Shown: positions 1 to 8,455 of the stretch, piece after piece
Numbering within the stretch: position 1 is the stretch's first letter
Layout of the letters: each line of letters opens with the position of its first letter
From: Rhodonellum psychrophilum GCM71 = DSM 17998
Lineage (GTDB): Bacteria > Bacteroidota > Bacteroidia > Cytophagales > Cyclobacteriaceae
Reading direction: 5' to 3'
Assembly: GCF_000381545.1 (NCBI RefSeq)
Contig: NZ_KB906678.1
Location: 1-64,000 of the forward strand
Length of the DNA stretch: 64,000 nt
The notes under the pieces: generated by a model
Databases searched by the model: none
What the model was told of the DNA's origin: nothing
What the model saw: the letters and a program-made list of their open reading frames with translations, nothing else
Program-made: the position numbers and the translations under genes

Positions 1-27
1 CAACTCAATTTCCTTGTGATTCTCCAT
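1..27 (-). CDS. 5' end of a truncated leftward gene, product unknown
   Basis: Reading leftward, an ATG at 27-25 opens a frame that runs off the window edge after nine codons (MENHKEIEL). A GAGG at 38-35 lies seven bases upstream of the ATG and would serve as a ribosome binding site. Nothing can be said about function. It would be divergent from the small membrane protein gene at 130. Confidence 0.35.
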
Positions 28-129
28 TTTTTTTCCTCAAAAAAGTGATCTGTGTCACCTTCAACTGTTTTCCAATTCGTAATTTCAACCATTGCCAAAA
101 GGAATAAATTTCAAATAGGGTCAAATTAG

Positions 130-339
130 ATGGAAAATTCTCCAGTTAAATGGTTTTTCTTGCTTTCACTCTCGCTCATGATCATTTTCAGAGTCGTTTC
201 GAAACTCGATATCATGCCTGAAATCATCTCAGGATTCGACAGCAACAAAATCTTAAAAGTTATATTTCTAGGAGTTTTTATCTTCTTCACCTTTATCATT
301 TACAGAAAATACTCCAAAAAAAAGAAGACAATGGAGTGA
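130..339 (+). CDS. Small hypothetical two-helix membrane protein
   Basis: A 69-residue frame starting with ATG. It has two hydrophobic stretches (about residues 8-21 and 43-58) separated by a short polar loop, and a strongly basic tail (YRKYSKKKKTME), which suggests an inner membrane hairpin with a cytoplasmic C-terminus. I do not recognise a family. No clear promoter or ribosome binding site precedes it. Its hydrophobic pattern and the lack of a competing frame support it as a gene, but a chance ORF of this length in AT-rich DNA cannot be excluded. Confidence 0.4.
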   Translation: MENSPVKWFFLLSLSLMIIFRVVSKLDIMPEIISGFDSNKILKVIFLGVFIFFTFIIYRKYSKKKKTME

Positions 340-395
340 AATGAAAAAAATCAAGAATAAGGCCCTCATTTACAATCATGTTTGGAATCTCTTTT

Positions 396-623
396 CCCCT
401 ACCATCAAGACGGGGATGTTAACAAAGCAGAATCAGCCCGTGAAATCTGGACTGATAAAGATTGGCTGGGGCTGAATGGTGTCTTTTAAGGCAGCTTCAT
501 GGCGCACACTCTTTGTTTTACTCCTATGATCTTTCATTTTCAGAAGCATCCACAACCTACACCTCTTGGACTTTTCATAAAAAGCCAGATTGGATGAAAA
601 CAGCTTTTACTCCTCTATTTTGA
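396..623 (+). pseudogene. Possible decayed coding fragment in a 487-bp gene-free stretch
   Basis: Between 340 and 826 no intact gene is visible. Two short frames read like protein: 396-489, with KAESAREIWTDKDWLGLNG before a TAA, and, in another frame, 498-623, with HGAHSLFYSYDLSFSEAS followed by TYTSWTFHKKPDWMK. Joining them needs one stop read-through and one frameshift, the pattern expected of a gene remnant. I cannot name the ancestor. The remaining bases of the stretch hold nothing I recognise. Confidence 0.2.
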
Positions 624-826
624 ATCAAAAATTGGCTTGAAAACTGATTTTTCCTGATGGAATGTTGAATTTTGATTTTATTGAAAGTGGACAAAATCAA
701 AAAAAGGTTTCTTTTGGACCTAAATAAAGATTTTGTACCAAATCCAATGAAGATAGTTTCTGGATAAGCGCCATATTCACCTTTGAAATTTTTTTCAGGT
801 ATATTAAATAGCCAAGGATTATTTGT

Positions 827-1750
827 CTATTTCCCCATACCTTGATATACCTTAGGCGTAAGCCCAAACTCATTCTTAAACGCCCTTATGAAATAGGTGA
901 TGTTGTTAAAGCCAGCCATAAAACAAACTTCCTGTATCTGAAAGGCGCCAATTTTAAGATATTGCTTGGCCATCTTTAACCTTTCCTTCAGGACATATTC
1001 CATAGGTGTCATGCCCAACTCGATTTTAAATATCCTCGAAAAATGAGCTTTACTCATGCAGGCTTTTTCGCTGAGCTGATCAAGGTTGATATTTTCCCTG
1101 ATGTTGGACTTGATAAAATCAATGACATGGGCAAGTCGGTTGTTGGAAGAAAGCTGCTTGTAGGTTTTTTCGAGCATCTCCCTGGCTTGGGTCTGGGTCA
1201 GTCGGATCAGCAATTCCTTGAGGGCCAGTGAGGCAATCACATCCTTGTCCTTGGACCGCTCCTTCACCCCGATTTTGATAAAGCGATTGATGATTTCGGA
1301 TAAATCCTGGGTATTGATCAGGTGAAAACAAGATAGATCCAATCCCCAGTCCTCCGTGAGCATCTTGTCAGGAAATCGCTCATTCAAGAGATTAAAAGTG
1401 TTTTCGATCATTTCCTTGGAAATGGAAAGCGCAATGCATTGGGTCGGATTCTCCCAATTGGCCTCGGGAAAATCAATTTTCATCATTTCGTTTGGAGGAA
1501 CGATTACGGATTCCCCCGGCAGGTAATCGAAAGCCGGCTTGTCGAAAAGCTGCATGACCTTTTTGCCTTTCAGCATGGTGGTCAACACCAAATCCCCAAA
1601 GACAAGGTTGACGTCTTTCGCCTCCTGATGGGTTTCAAAAATATTCAACTCGCATGCATCCAGCGTGTAAGTGGTCCTGTTCTCCACCAGCGACCTCAAG
1701 TCCTTTTCGTTTCTCCAAGGCACTCCTGCAATAAAATTTTGGTGCATCAT
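827..1750 (-). CDS. AraC family transcriptional regulator of the aldehyde dehydrogenase cassette
   Basis: A 307-residue regulator. The N-terminal part (about 20-160) resembles the AraC-type regulator N-terminal effector domain. The C-terminal 100 residues form the double helix-turn-helix: first motif about 222-243 (LDQLSEKACMSKAHFSRIFK), second about 271-292 (QIQEVCFMAGFNNITYFI), ending in the usual FKNEFGLTPKVY. It is divergent from the aldehyde dehydrogenase gene, an arrangement common for AraC activators of acetaldehyde dehydrogenase genes, so control of that gene, probably in response to an alcohol or aldehyde, is inferred. Start is the first of two consecutive ATG codons (1750 or 1747). 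Confidence 0.9.
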   Translation of the reverse strand: MMHQNFIAGVPWRNEKDLRSLVENRTTYTLDACELNIFETHQEAKDVNLVFGDLVLTTMLKGKKVMQLFDKPAFDYLPGESVIVPPNEMMKIDFPEANWENPTQCIALSISKEMIENTFNLLNERFPDKMLTEDWGLDLSCFHLINTQDLSEIINRFIKIGVKERSKDKDVIASLALKELLIRLTQTQAREMLEKTYKQLSSNNRLAHVIDFIKSNIRENINLDQLSEKACMSKAHFSRIFKIELGMTPMEYVLKERLKMAKQYLKIGAFQIQEVCFMAGFNNITYFIRAFKNEFGLTPKVYQGMGK

Positions 1751-2076
1751 CGTTATTTTGGGTATTGCTAAAGATAGTAATTTCGTAGGATTTCAAAAAG
1801 CCCTCCACTCATTTACGGAAAAATGACGCCCTAGGCGAAAAATATTATTGTTTTGGCGATAAAAGCCGGAATCGGAAACGGAAATCAATCCTCCATTTTT
1901 TGCCTTGTCGAAAGAGAATTCAAGCAAAGAATTTGACAGAATATCCGGAATTTTGGGTTTTTCGAAAACAACCTGTACTTGTAAATAGCAATTCAGGTGG
2001 ATGGGATGATGGGATAAGTGGATTTTTTAAATTTATTTATTGGCAAATTTGATAAAATCCAAAATAAACAAAAATC
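1751..2076. promoter_or_regulatory. Divergent control region between araC-type regulator and aldehyde dehydrogenase
   Basis: These 326 bases separate two divergent genes and must hold both promoters and any AraC operator. CCGGAAT-like words recur (GCCGGAATCGG near 1868, ATCCGGAATTTTG near 1943), which could be half-sites, but I see no clean TAnnTTTG element in front of the dehydrogenase. Function is inferred from position only. Confidence 0.4.
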
Positions 2077-3603
2077 ATGACGACATTAACCTTATCTCAA
2101 TCCAAGCCCGTCGAAAGGCCGGAGATCAAAGAAAAGTATGACCATTTTATAGGAGGAAAATGGGTTGCACCCACCTCGGGCGAGTATTTTGACAACATTT
2201 CCCCCATCGACGGGAAAGTTTTTTCCAAGGCTGCCCGTGGCAACAAGCAAGACATCGAATTGGCTCTTGATGCGGCGCACGCAGCATTTCCAACCTGGTC
2301 CAAGACCTCTGCCGCACAAAGAAGTAAATTGCTGAACAAAATCGCGGACATCATCGAGGAAAATCTGGAAATGCTCGCAAGAATTGAGACCATCGACAAT
2401 GGCAAAGCACTCAGGGAAACCCGTGCTGCGGATTTGCCATTGGTGATCGATCACTTCAGGTATTTTGCAGGCGTGATCAGGGCAGATGAAAGTTCTATTT
2501 CTGAGCACGACGAACATACGGTCAGTATCGCTTTGCACGAGCCTTTGGGTGTGGTCGGTCAGATCATCCCTTGGAATTTCCCCTTGCTGATGGCTACATG
2601 GAAAATGGCACCTGCACTCGCGGCAGGTTGCTGCGCAATCGTAAAACCAGCAGAACAAACTCCAACCAGTATCATGGTACTGATGGAGCTGATCGGTCAT
2701 GTCCTTCCTCCGGGCGTATTGAATGTAGTTACAGGTTTTGGACCCGAGGCAGGTAAGCCATTGGCTTCCTCACCACGGATTGCCAAAGTATCCTTTACCG
2801 GAGAAACGACGACTGGCAGATTGATTATGCAATATGCTTCCGAAAACCTTATTCCAGTAACCATGGAACTGGGTGGTAAATCTCCAAACATCTTCATGAA
2901 GTCCGTTGCCGATGCCGATGATGAATTCTTCGACAAAGCAGTGGAAGGAGCAGTGATGTTTGCCCTCAACCAAGGTGAAATCTGCACCTGTCCTTCAAGG
3001 ATCTTGGTCCACGAAGACATTTATGATGTGTTTATGGAAAGGGTAATCGCCAGAACCAAAGCCATCAAAATGGGTCATCCCCTAGCCGAAGACACCATGA
3101 TGGGCGCCCAGGCATCCAATGATCAATATGAAAAAATCCTTTCCTATATCGATATTGGAAAACAAGAAGGCGCCGAAGTCCTTTGCGGTGGAGACAAAGC
3201 CGAATTGAACTCCGGTCTTGAAACAGGTTTTTACATTCAACCTACCATTTTCAAAGGCCACAACAAAATGAGGGTCTTTCAGGAGGAAATCTTCGGCCCG
3301 GTAGTCTCCGTGACTACTTTCAAAACCACGGAAGAAGCAATCGCCATTGCCAATGACACCATGTATGGTCTGGGGGCCGGACTTTGGTCCAGAGATGCCC
3401 ACGAACTCTATCAAGTACCGAGAGCGATCCAGGCAGGTCGTGTTTGGGTGAATTGCTACCACAATTACCCTGCACATGCACCTTTTGGCGGATACAAAAA
3501 ATCAGGATTCGGAAGGGAAAACCACCTGATGATGCTGGGTCATTACCGTCAGACCAAGAACATGCTGATTTCATATGACAAAAATAAATTAGGATTCTTT
3601 TAG
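2077..3603 (+). CDS. Aldehyde dehydrogenase, acetaldehyde (ExaC/AldB) type
   Basis: A 508-residue NAD(P)-dependent aldehyde dehydrogenase that would oxidise aldehydes to acids in the cytoplasm. Visible landmarks are PWNFPL (165-170), the glycine motif FTGETTTG, the general base Glu264 in MELGGKSPN, and catalytic Cys303 in [11 protein letters not shown]. That CTCPSR context is typical of the acetaldehyde dehydrogenase ExaC/AldB subgroup. The C-terminal [13 protein letters not shown] motif is intact. Length is normal for the family. The flanking AraC regulator and DUF779 gene support the acetaldehyde assignment. The ATG at 2077 precedes the first conserved residues by a usual distance. Substrate range cannot be read from sequence. 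Confidence 0.95.
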   Translation: MTTLTLSQSKPVERPEIKEKYDHFIGGKWVAPTSGEYFDNISPIDGKVFSKAARGNKQDIELALDAAHAAFPTWSKTSAAQRSKLLNKIADIIEENLEMLARIETIDNGKALRETRAADLPLVIDHFRYFAGVIRADESSISEHDEHTVSIALHEPLGVVGQIIPWNFPLLMATWKMAPALAAGCCAIVKPAEQTPTSIMVLMELIGHVLPPGVLNVVTGFGPEAGKPLASSPRIAKVSFTGETTTGRLIMQYASENLIPVTMELGGKSPNIFMKSVADADDEFFDKAVEGAVMFALNQGEICTCPSRILVHEDIYDVFMERVIARTKAIKMGHPLAEDTMMGAQASNDQYEKILSYIDIGKQEGAEVLCGGDKAELNSGLETGFYIQPTIFKGHNKMRVFQEEIFGPVVSVTTFKTTEEAIAIANDTMYGLGAGLWSRDAHELYQVPRAIQAGRVWVNCYHNYPAHAPFGGYKKSGFGRENHLMMLGHYRQTKNMLISYDKNKLGFF

Positions 3604-3612
3604 AACATCCTT

Positions 3613-3650
3613 CAAAGGAGCCCTCGAAAATCGGGGGTTTCTTTGATTTT
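3613..3650 (+). terminator. Intrinsic terminator after the aldehyde dehydrogenase gene
   Basis: A 15-bp stem, CAAAGGAGCCCTCGA against TCGGGGGTTTCTTTG, pairs fully if three G-U wobbles are allowed, closes on a 3-base loop, and is followed by ATTTT. It starts ten bases after the stop codon. Confidence 0.6.
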
Positions 3651-3710
3651 AAATGGGCTTGGATGCAATGTGAAGTATTTGGTCTTTTTTGAAAAAAACC
3701 TGCTCTTGGT

Positions 3711-3738
3711 TTGATCAGGAATCGTTAATTTACCTTTC
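3711..3738 (+). promoter_or_regulatory. Candidate Bacteroidota-type promoter for the DUF779 gene
   Basis: TTG at 3711, 17 bases, then TACCTTTC at 3731, one base off the TAnnTTTG -7 consensus. With the terminator upstream it would give the DUF779 gene its own transcript. The evidence is weak, being one mismatch and short spacing. Confidence 0.3.
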
Positions 3739-3814
3739 GCAAAGTCCGGAAAAAGAATTTTGGCATGCGAATAAGATCCTCCAAAGGATCAAATAACAAT
3801 AAACCCCTCTTGAT

Positions 3815-4237
3815 ATGTCACCTGACAAAAAAACCTTCATCCCCAGAGTATTGATCACCGAAGCCGCAATGGACACCATCGATACTTTGAGAAAACGCTT
3901 TGGCTCCGAACTCATGTTTCACCAAAGCGGTGGCTGTTGTGATGGTTCATCTCCCATGTGTTTCGAGAAAGGGGATTTTAAAGTCGGGGGAAGTGATATC
4001 TGGCTGGGGGAAGTCTATGGATGCGACTTTTTCATGAACAGTGACCAATTTGAATACTGGAAACATACCGAACTGACCTTGGATGTAACACCTGGAAGGG
4101 GAAGCAGTTTTTCGATAGAGATCCCCATGGGAATCCGATTTATGATCCGATCCAGATTATTCACTATGGAGGAACTCGAAAACCTAATTCCAACCAAAAC
4201 TGGGGAGGAGGTTTTGGAGGAAGGTTCAATCAAATAA
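3815..4237 (+). CDS. DUF779 family protein (acetaldehyde dehydrogenase-associated)
   Basis: A 140-residue cytoplasmic protein with the DUF779 signature HQSGGCCDGSSPMC (His36, Cys41, Cys42, Cys49) and a downstream segment DIWLGEVYGCDFFM that I take to be conserved in the family. The clustered Cys and His suggest a metal or redox site, but the biochemical function is unknown. DUF779 genes are regularly found beside ExaC-type aldehyde dehydrogenases, as here, so a supporting role in alcohol or aldehyde oxidation is inferred. It lies 211 bp downstream of the dehydrogenase, behind a terminator, and is convergent with the next gene. Confidence 0.9.
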   Translation: MSPDKKTFIPRVLITEAAMDTIDTLRKRFGSELMFHQSGGCCDGSSPMCFEKGDFKVGGSDIWLGEVYGCDFFMNSDQFEYWKHTELTLDVTPGRGSSFSIEIPMGIRFMIRSRLFTMEELENLIPTKTGEEVLEEGSIK

Positions 4238-4249
4238 AATCGAAAAAAC

Positions 4250-4480
4250 TTAGCTTACTTTATCATTGTCCTCTGCCCTTTTTTTGAATTTCCAGACATT
4301 GTAGAGCGCGAGCCCAACGGAAATGAACAGCCTTGTCAACCAGACACGGGGATGCGTCACATAGCTAAGCCAAGTTTGGATATCGGTGCGCCTGAAGCCA
4401 ACTTCAATCACGAAATCAACCAAGATGATTCCGAAGAAAATAAGCGCAGTATAAATAAGGACTTTTTTAAAGTATGTCAT
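4250..4480 (-). CDS. Small hypothetical membrane protein
   Basis: A 76-residue frame with a hydrophobic helix at about 7-26, a second moderately hydrophobic segment at about 49-63, and a charged tail (KFKKRAEDNDKVS). The basic start MTYFKK fits insertion with the N-terminus inside. It ends 12 bp from the DUF779 stop codon, in convergent orientation. No family is recognised. Hydrophobicity pattern and lack of overlap with another gene support it as real. Confidence 0.55.
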   Translation of the reverse strand: MTYFKKVLIYTALIFFGIILVDFVIEVGFRRTDIQTWLSYVTHPRVWLTRLFISVGLALYNVWKFKKRAEDNDKVS

Positions 4481-4577
4481 GGATTTCAGTAATTTTCCGG
4501 AAACAGCAATTGATTTTCATTCAATATTAGGACAAATCCGATTGAATTGGATGAAAAATCAGCGTTAAAATCCATTT

Positions 4578-4801
4578 GACCCGTTTTATGCATTGCCAAT
4601 TGAATTCCAGCCTAAAATTTCCTAATGATCAGTCTTTGTTGATTGTTTTTGACTTCACCATCTTAATGCCACGGCTTATTCTCCAAACAGTCTGGTTTCC
4701 TTGCATTTTCAATACCATTGGAATACCCAAAGCATATTTCCATCTAACTTATCAAGCTAGATGCTTTACGTTACTTTTTCAATGTCTTACAATTCGGGTT
4801 T
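4578..4801 (+). repeat. Dispersed intergenic repeat, copy A (224 bp, forward)
   Basis: Starts with ACCCGTTTTATGCATT and ends with ATTCGGGTTT. It shares with copies B-F the order CCAATT, ATTCCAGCCTAAAATTT, TTATTCTCC, CAGTCTGGTTT and the closing CGGGTT. It is about 50 bp longer than the other copies because of an extra segment near 4722-4780, which carries the inverted words AAAGCAT and ATGCTTT. A 75-residue open frame inside it is not conserved in the other copies and is not a gene. The rest of the gene-free stretch 4481-4906 holds nothing I recognise. Confidence 0.8.
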
Positions 4802-4906
4802 AAATACAGGATTGGTTTTTCTCCGGGAAATAAATAAGCTCCATTTTATCGGCTTATTCTCGGATTGGGCATCGATTCAAATTCTTTTATTCACTAATTT
4901 AAGGAC

Positions 4907-5332
4907 ATGAAAATTTCTTACCTACTGATCGTCCTTCTGCTTTCCACGCTGTTCTGCCATGCCCAGGAGAGCGATTCCGAGATATTGCAAATCGAAAAAA
5001 CCATCCATCTCTACTTCGAAGGGATGATGGAAAGGGACAAAAGCAAATTGGAAGCGGCATTTGATCCATCGGCCAGATTGATCGGTTACAGGGGAGAGAA
5101 TTTCACCGTAACCGATTTTGAGTCCTGGGCAAAAGGGACTGCCATCGGAAGTCCAAGAGCGCAGGAATTGTTTGAGAACAGGATCTTGGCGATCGAGATC
5201 AAAGGATATACAGCCATGGTCAAGACAGAACTCTTTTGGCCTGGAATCTACTATTTCGATTACCTGACCCTCATCAAAATCGATGAAAAATGGAAAATCG
5301 TCCACAAAACCTGGTTCGAAGAAAAGAGATAA
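4907..5332 (+). CDS. Exported NTF2-like (lumazine-binding-like) protein
   Basis: A 141-residue protein with a signal peptide (MKISYLLIVLLLSTLFCHAQ, cleavage after AQ). The mature part has the layout of SnoaL/lumazine_bd_2-type NTF2-like proteins: an opening helix (IEKTIHLYFEGMMERD), a strand region with AFDPSARLIGY, and a last strand pair ending in LTLIKIDEKWKIVHKTWF. Such proteins form small cone-shaped barrels that bind hydrophobic ligands; the ligand and any activity here are unknown. It is a single gene, convergent with the DUF4407 gene. Confidence 0.8.
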   Translation: MKISYLLIVLLLSTLFCHAQESDSEILQIEKTIHLYFEGMMERDKSKLEAAFDPSARLIGYRGENFTVTDFESWAKGTAIGSPRAQELFENRILAIEIKGYTAMVKTELFWPGIYYFDYLTLIKIDEKWKIVHKTWFEEKR

Positions 5333-5461
5333 TGGACCAAAAGGGATGCTATGCCTTTGATTTTCGACTATTCAAAGAATGGGAGAAAATATGAATTTTG
5401 AAACCGGCGACTACAAAACAGCCAATCAGCGCAGTTTCAACCCTTTTTTGGCAATATCCCT

Positions 5462-6586
5462 TCAGGAAGTTCCAAAACTTTGCTGATTTAACGCATTGGT
5501 TTTTTTGATTTTTAAGTCATTGGAAACCGCGTGCGTTGCTCTAAAAACCTGGATTCTCCCCTCACTTTTTTCTGTCAACTTGATCAATTCTTCCTGCGTG
5601 TACACTTTAACATGCGCTTCATGGAGATCCAAAAGCTCGTCATAAGGCCCTCTTGCGGATATCAGTTTCACGAAAATCGGTGCGGTTTCTACTGCGATAA
5701 AGAGCAAAATGATGAAAATATTGGCTTGGTTCATGGCCTGACTTTCCTCTGTAAGTTGATGCAAAGCATCGATTCTGGCCGCCATGCCATCAAATCCCGC
5801 TATACCGGGTTGTTGTTTTTCGAATTCCGCCTGTCTTAAAGCCATGAAATTTCTGATTTCTCCCTCAAGCAAATCAATTCTTGCTTGGTGAGCAATGCTG
5901 ATTTCATCCAAGCTTTTCTGCGCAGCATCCAGCTGTTCCTCTTTCTTTTTGGCGTTGGTACCAAGCCCCACTATTCCACTGGTCCCATCGGTTTTGGCGC
6001 CAAATCTTTCTTGGTCATACTGTTGCTGAAGCAAATCCCTGAATCCTCTCGCCTGGAGAATTTCCGATTTCAGGGTATCTATTTTGGTTTCCAGCTCCGT
6101 GATTTCGGTGAAGCCTGCTTTCAGATCCTCCTTGCTTTTGACAATGAAAGCAGTCTTTTTTTCGTCCAGCTTCCTGTTGATTTCCCTTTCAAAGATCTTC
6201 AACTCCAGTGGCTTAGAGATCACCACCGCAAGCAAAACGGCAAAAACCAATCTGGGAATGGCCATTTTCCATTCTGCCCAAGCCTTGCCTCGCTTCCGCA
6301 TGCTGGAGACGATAAACCTGTCCAGATTAAATATCATCAATCCCCACAACAAGCCAAAGGAAATTGCAGGGGCAAGGGATTGAAAAATGGTGTAGAGGGC
6401 ATATCCAGCAGACAAAGCCGCAAGGATTCCGGTGAACAATACCGTTCCCCCTATCCCCATGTATTTTTGGGTTTCAGTGGGTGCTTTTTTGAGTAGGGAC
6501 GCATGTACGCCACTGCAAAAAACCAAGAATCGGGAAATAACTTGCATTGGCGCTGAAGGATATGAATGAATGTTTTTGCTCCTCAA
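5462..6586 (-). CDS. DUF4407 domain-containing membrane protein
   Basis: A 374-residue protein matching DUF4407. An N-terminal cytoplasmic stretch is followed by three membrane helices (about 47-67, 73-93, 109-128) around the motif NLDRFIVSSMRK. Then comes a long charged coiled-coil region (about 140-270: ELETKIDTLKSEILQARGF and similar heptads), a fourth helix (about 288-306, IFIILLFIAVETAPIFVKL), and a soluble tail. Function of the family is unknown. The start could be Met14 (MQVISRFLVF), which sits closer to the conserved region. It is divergent from the SGNH hydrolase gene across 242 bp. Confidence 0.85.
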   Translation of the reverse strand: MRSKNIHSYPSAPMQVISRFLVFCSGVHASLLKKAPTETQKYMGIGGTVLFTGILAALSAGYALYTIFQSLAPAISFGLLWGLMIFNLDRFIVSSMRKRGKAWAEWKMAIPRLVFAVLLAVVISKPLELKIFEREINRKLDEKKTAFIVKSKEDLKAGFTEITELETKIDTLKSEILQARGFRDLLQQQYDQERFGAKTDGTSGIVGLGTNAKKKEEQLDAAQKSLDEISIAHQARIDLLEGEIRNFMALRQAEFEKQQPGIAGFDGMAARIDALHQLTEESQAMNQANIFIILLFIAVETAPIFVKLISARGPYDELLDLHEAHVKVYTQEELIKLTEKSEGRIQVFRATHAVSNDLKIKKTNALNQQSFGTS

Positions 6587-6828
6587 AAAACGAGCAATAA
6601 TTTATGAAATTATCATGCTTGGGGATTTGAAAAAAAATAGTGGGACCAAAACAAGCATCTCAGGTTCAGAAAGGTGATTTTGGGATTCAAAGATTGAAAA
6701 ATTCAATCAAAAGAAAATTACAAGTCAATTTTTCTCCCACAGAATATCTTCAAAAACGGTCAATAACTGTTCAATTTTGGGCATTTGTCCAATATCCACT
6801 ATCTTGTACATTCAAAAAGCATATTCGG

Positions 6829-7506
6829 ATGTCCAATTTAAAATTCAATATTCAGGGATTATTTTTTGTTCTGGCTTTATCCCTCTTCCATTTCCAGCCA
6901 GCTGATGCACAAGTGGTTTTTCCTTTCCAGGAAGAAGTCGCCTCCCTTGTCGAGAAACACCAGGAGAGCGATTGGCAAAAGGGTGGAATTGTCTTTACCG
7001 GCAGTTCAAGCATCCGGATGTGGAAAGAATTGGACAAGCATTTTCCCGAAGCAAAAATAATCAACACCGGATTCGGCGGCTCAGAAACTGAGGACCTGCT
7101 TCGGTATCTGGAAGAATTGGTTTTGGAGTTTGAACCTGAAAAAATCTTCATTTACGAAGGAGACAACGATGTCAATGCCGGCAAATCCACTTCAGAAATC
7201 ATGGGGGATTTCGAATCCTTAACTACTAAAATCCTTGAAAAACTTCCCAATGCAAACCTGTATTTGATCGGAGCAAAACCAAGCCCATCCAGATGGCATT
7301 TGAAAAATCAATATCTGGCATTCAACACGGCCTTGAAGAATTACGCAGAATCAAATCCTGCATTTACTTTTATTGATACCTGGACGGTCATGTTGGATCA
7401 AAACGGGGATCCCAAAGCGGAATTGTTCATTAAAGACAACCTCCACATGAATGAAAAAGGGTACGAAATATGGCAAAGGGTTTTTGAACCGCACATTCTA
7501 CTTTAA
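6829..7506 (+). CDS. Exported SGNH/GDSL-family hydrolase
   Basis: A 225-residue protein, counted from the ATG at 6829, where a normal signal peptide begins (MSNLKFNIQGLFFVLALSLF, cleavage near ADA-Q). An upstream extension to 6640 is open but would bury the signal peptide, so I reject it. SGNH blocks are visible: FTGSSS with the nucleophile at about Ser60, NTGFGGS for the Gly block, EGDNDV for the Asn block, and DNLHMN with Asp203 and His206. It probably acts as an esterase or lipase-like hydrolase in the periplasm; substrate unknown. A dispersed repeat begins at its stop codon. Confidence 0.88.
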   Translation: MSNLKFNIQGLFFVLALSLFHFQPADAQVVFPFQEEVASLVEKHQESDWQKGGIVFTGSSSIRMWKELDKHFPEAKIINTGFGGSETEDLLRYLEELVLEFEPEKIFIYEGDNDVNAGKSTSEIMGDFESLTTKILEKLPNANLYLIGAKPSPSRWHLKNQYLAFNTALKNYAESNPAFTFIDTWTVMLDQNGDPKAELFIKDNLHMNEKGYEIWQRVFEPHILL

Positions 7507-7675
7507 ACTCGTTTTATGCAAGACCAACTCAATTCACTATTGTAATTGACAGAAAATCAATTCGTTTTGACTGCGAATGAATCCCTCTTATTGGTGTCAT
7601 AAATTATTGTCCCAAGTACCTGATTTTCTTCCAGTTTCCATCCCGTTTGGAAACCCATTTCATATTAGGGGTTAA
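7506..7675 (+). repeat. Dispersed intergenic repeat, copy F (170 bp, forward)
   Basis: Begins AACTCGTTTTATGCA, with its first A being the last base of the SGNH hydrolase stop codon (TAAACTCG), and ends CATATTAGGGGTTAAG. Closest match to copy C read in reverse: both share CTGATTTTCTT-CAGTTT followed by CATCCC-TTTG-AAAC. The middle third is the most diverged part. Confidence 0.75.
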
Positions 7676-7725
7676 GACGACTTTCTTTTTATTGAATTTG
7701 AATCAAATCCTAAAAAACAAAAAAC

Positions 7726-8022
7726 ATGAACACGATCAATCTAGGCATACAAATCATCCCCAAAAGCAAAACATTGGACAGCTATGCGCTTGTGGACAAA
7801 GCCATCGAAGTCATTCAAGCATCGGGGGTAAAACATGTGGTCACTCCATTTGAAACCGTCATGGAAGGTCCACAAGAAGCATTGTTGGAGATTGCACAAA
7901 GGGCCCAAGAAGCTGTCTTGGCTGCTGGTGCAGATGAAGTCCTGGTATATTACCGCATGCAAATCAGAAAAAATGCCGATGTATACATTGATGATAAAAT
8001 CGGCAAGTACAGATCAAAATAA
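7726..8022 (+). CDS. Thiamine-binding-like protein (UPF0045/YkoF-type fold)
   Basis: A 98-residue cytoplasmic protein of the MTH1187/YkoF-like family (DUF77, thiamine-binding protein). The visible layout is a beta strand (INLGIQIIPK), a helix with LVDKAIEVIQASG, the segment VTPFETVMEGP typical of the family, and the helix ALLEIAQRAQEAVLAAGADEV leading to the last strand. Family members are small ferredoxin-like dimers that bind thiamine or related hydroxymethyl-pyrimidines. The ligand here is inferred only from the family. The gene stands alone. Confidence 0.85.
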   Translation: MNTINLGIQIIPKSKTLDSYALVDKAIEVIQASGVKHVVTPFETVMEGPQEALLEIAQRAQEAVLAAGADEVLVYYRMQIRKNADVYIDDKIGKYRSK

Positions 8023-8090
8023 TGTGTTCTCCCCCTGATTTTAAACAAAAATAAAATTTCTTAGTCTATTTTTTATGTATTATATGATTT

Positions 8091-8258
8091 AACCTGAAAT
8101 ACGCATTAGATTTCGCAATAGCGCTTGAAACCGCAAAAAAACCAGACTATTTGGATTATAAGGATAAGGTATAGAACCGATAGGGTTCAGTGCAAAGCGC
8201 TGACTGAATACTGGGTAATTTCAGATTGGGATTTAATTGGTAATGCATAAAACGGGTT
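8091..8258 (-). repeat. Dispersed intergenic repeat, copy B (168 bp, reverse)
   Basis: Read on the minus strand it begins AACCCGTTTTATGCATTACC and ends GTATTTCAGGTT. Internal matches to A and C are CCAATTAAATCCCA-TCTGAAATT and TCCAAATAGTCTGGTTTTTTT. It lies 68 bp after the thiamine-binding-like gene. The rest of the gene-free stretch 8023-8455 is AT-rich, and I see no promoter element there that I would defend. Confidence 0.8.
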
Positions 8259-8455
8259 AAATCCGGAAACATTGAAATTTATTATTTAAGGAAATCTGGA
8301 TAATTTCATGCATTTGGCCTTTATAACGAATGTTTTTACGTATAACTACATATAGATTGAATTCTCTCTAGTACTTATTATTCGATTCTCTTCTTATTTT
8401 CAGTATTCTTCCAAGTAATAAGTTTCATCAAGGCAATTAACAAAATCAAATCATT

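Noticed and set aside
2092-2700. A 202-residue open frame opposite the aldehyde dehydrogenase gene
   Set aside because: It lies fully antisense to a strongly supported enzyme and is rich in Cys, His and Trp without any motif.
4576-4803. A 75-residue open frame on the plus strand
   Set aside because: It coincides with repeat copy A, and the frame is not open in the other five copies.
5885-6496. A 203-residue open frame opposite the DUF4407 gene
   Set aside because: It is the antisense of a gene with clear membrane helices and coiled coil; its own translation is low-complexity and has no recognisable domain.
6640-6828. N-terminal extension of the SGNH hydrolase
   Set aside because: It would place 63 charged residues before a normal signal peptide, so the ATG at 6829 is preferred.
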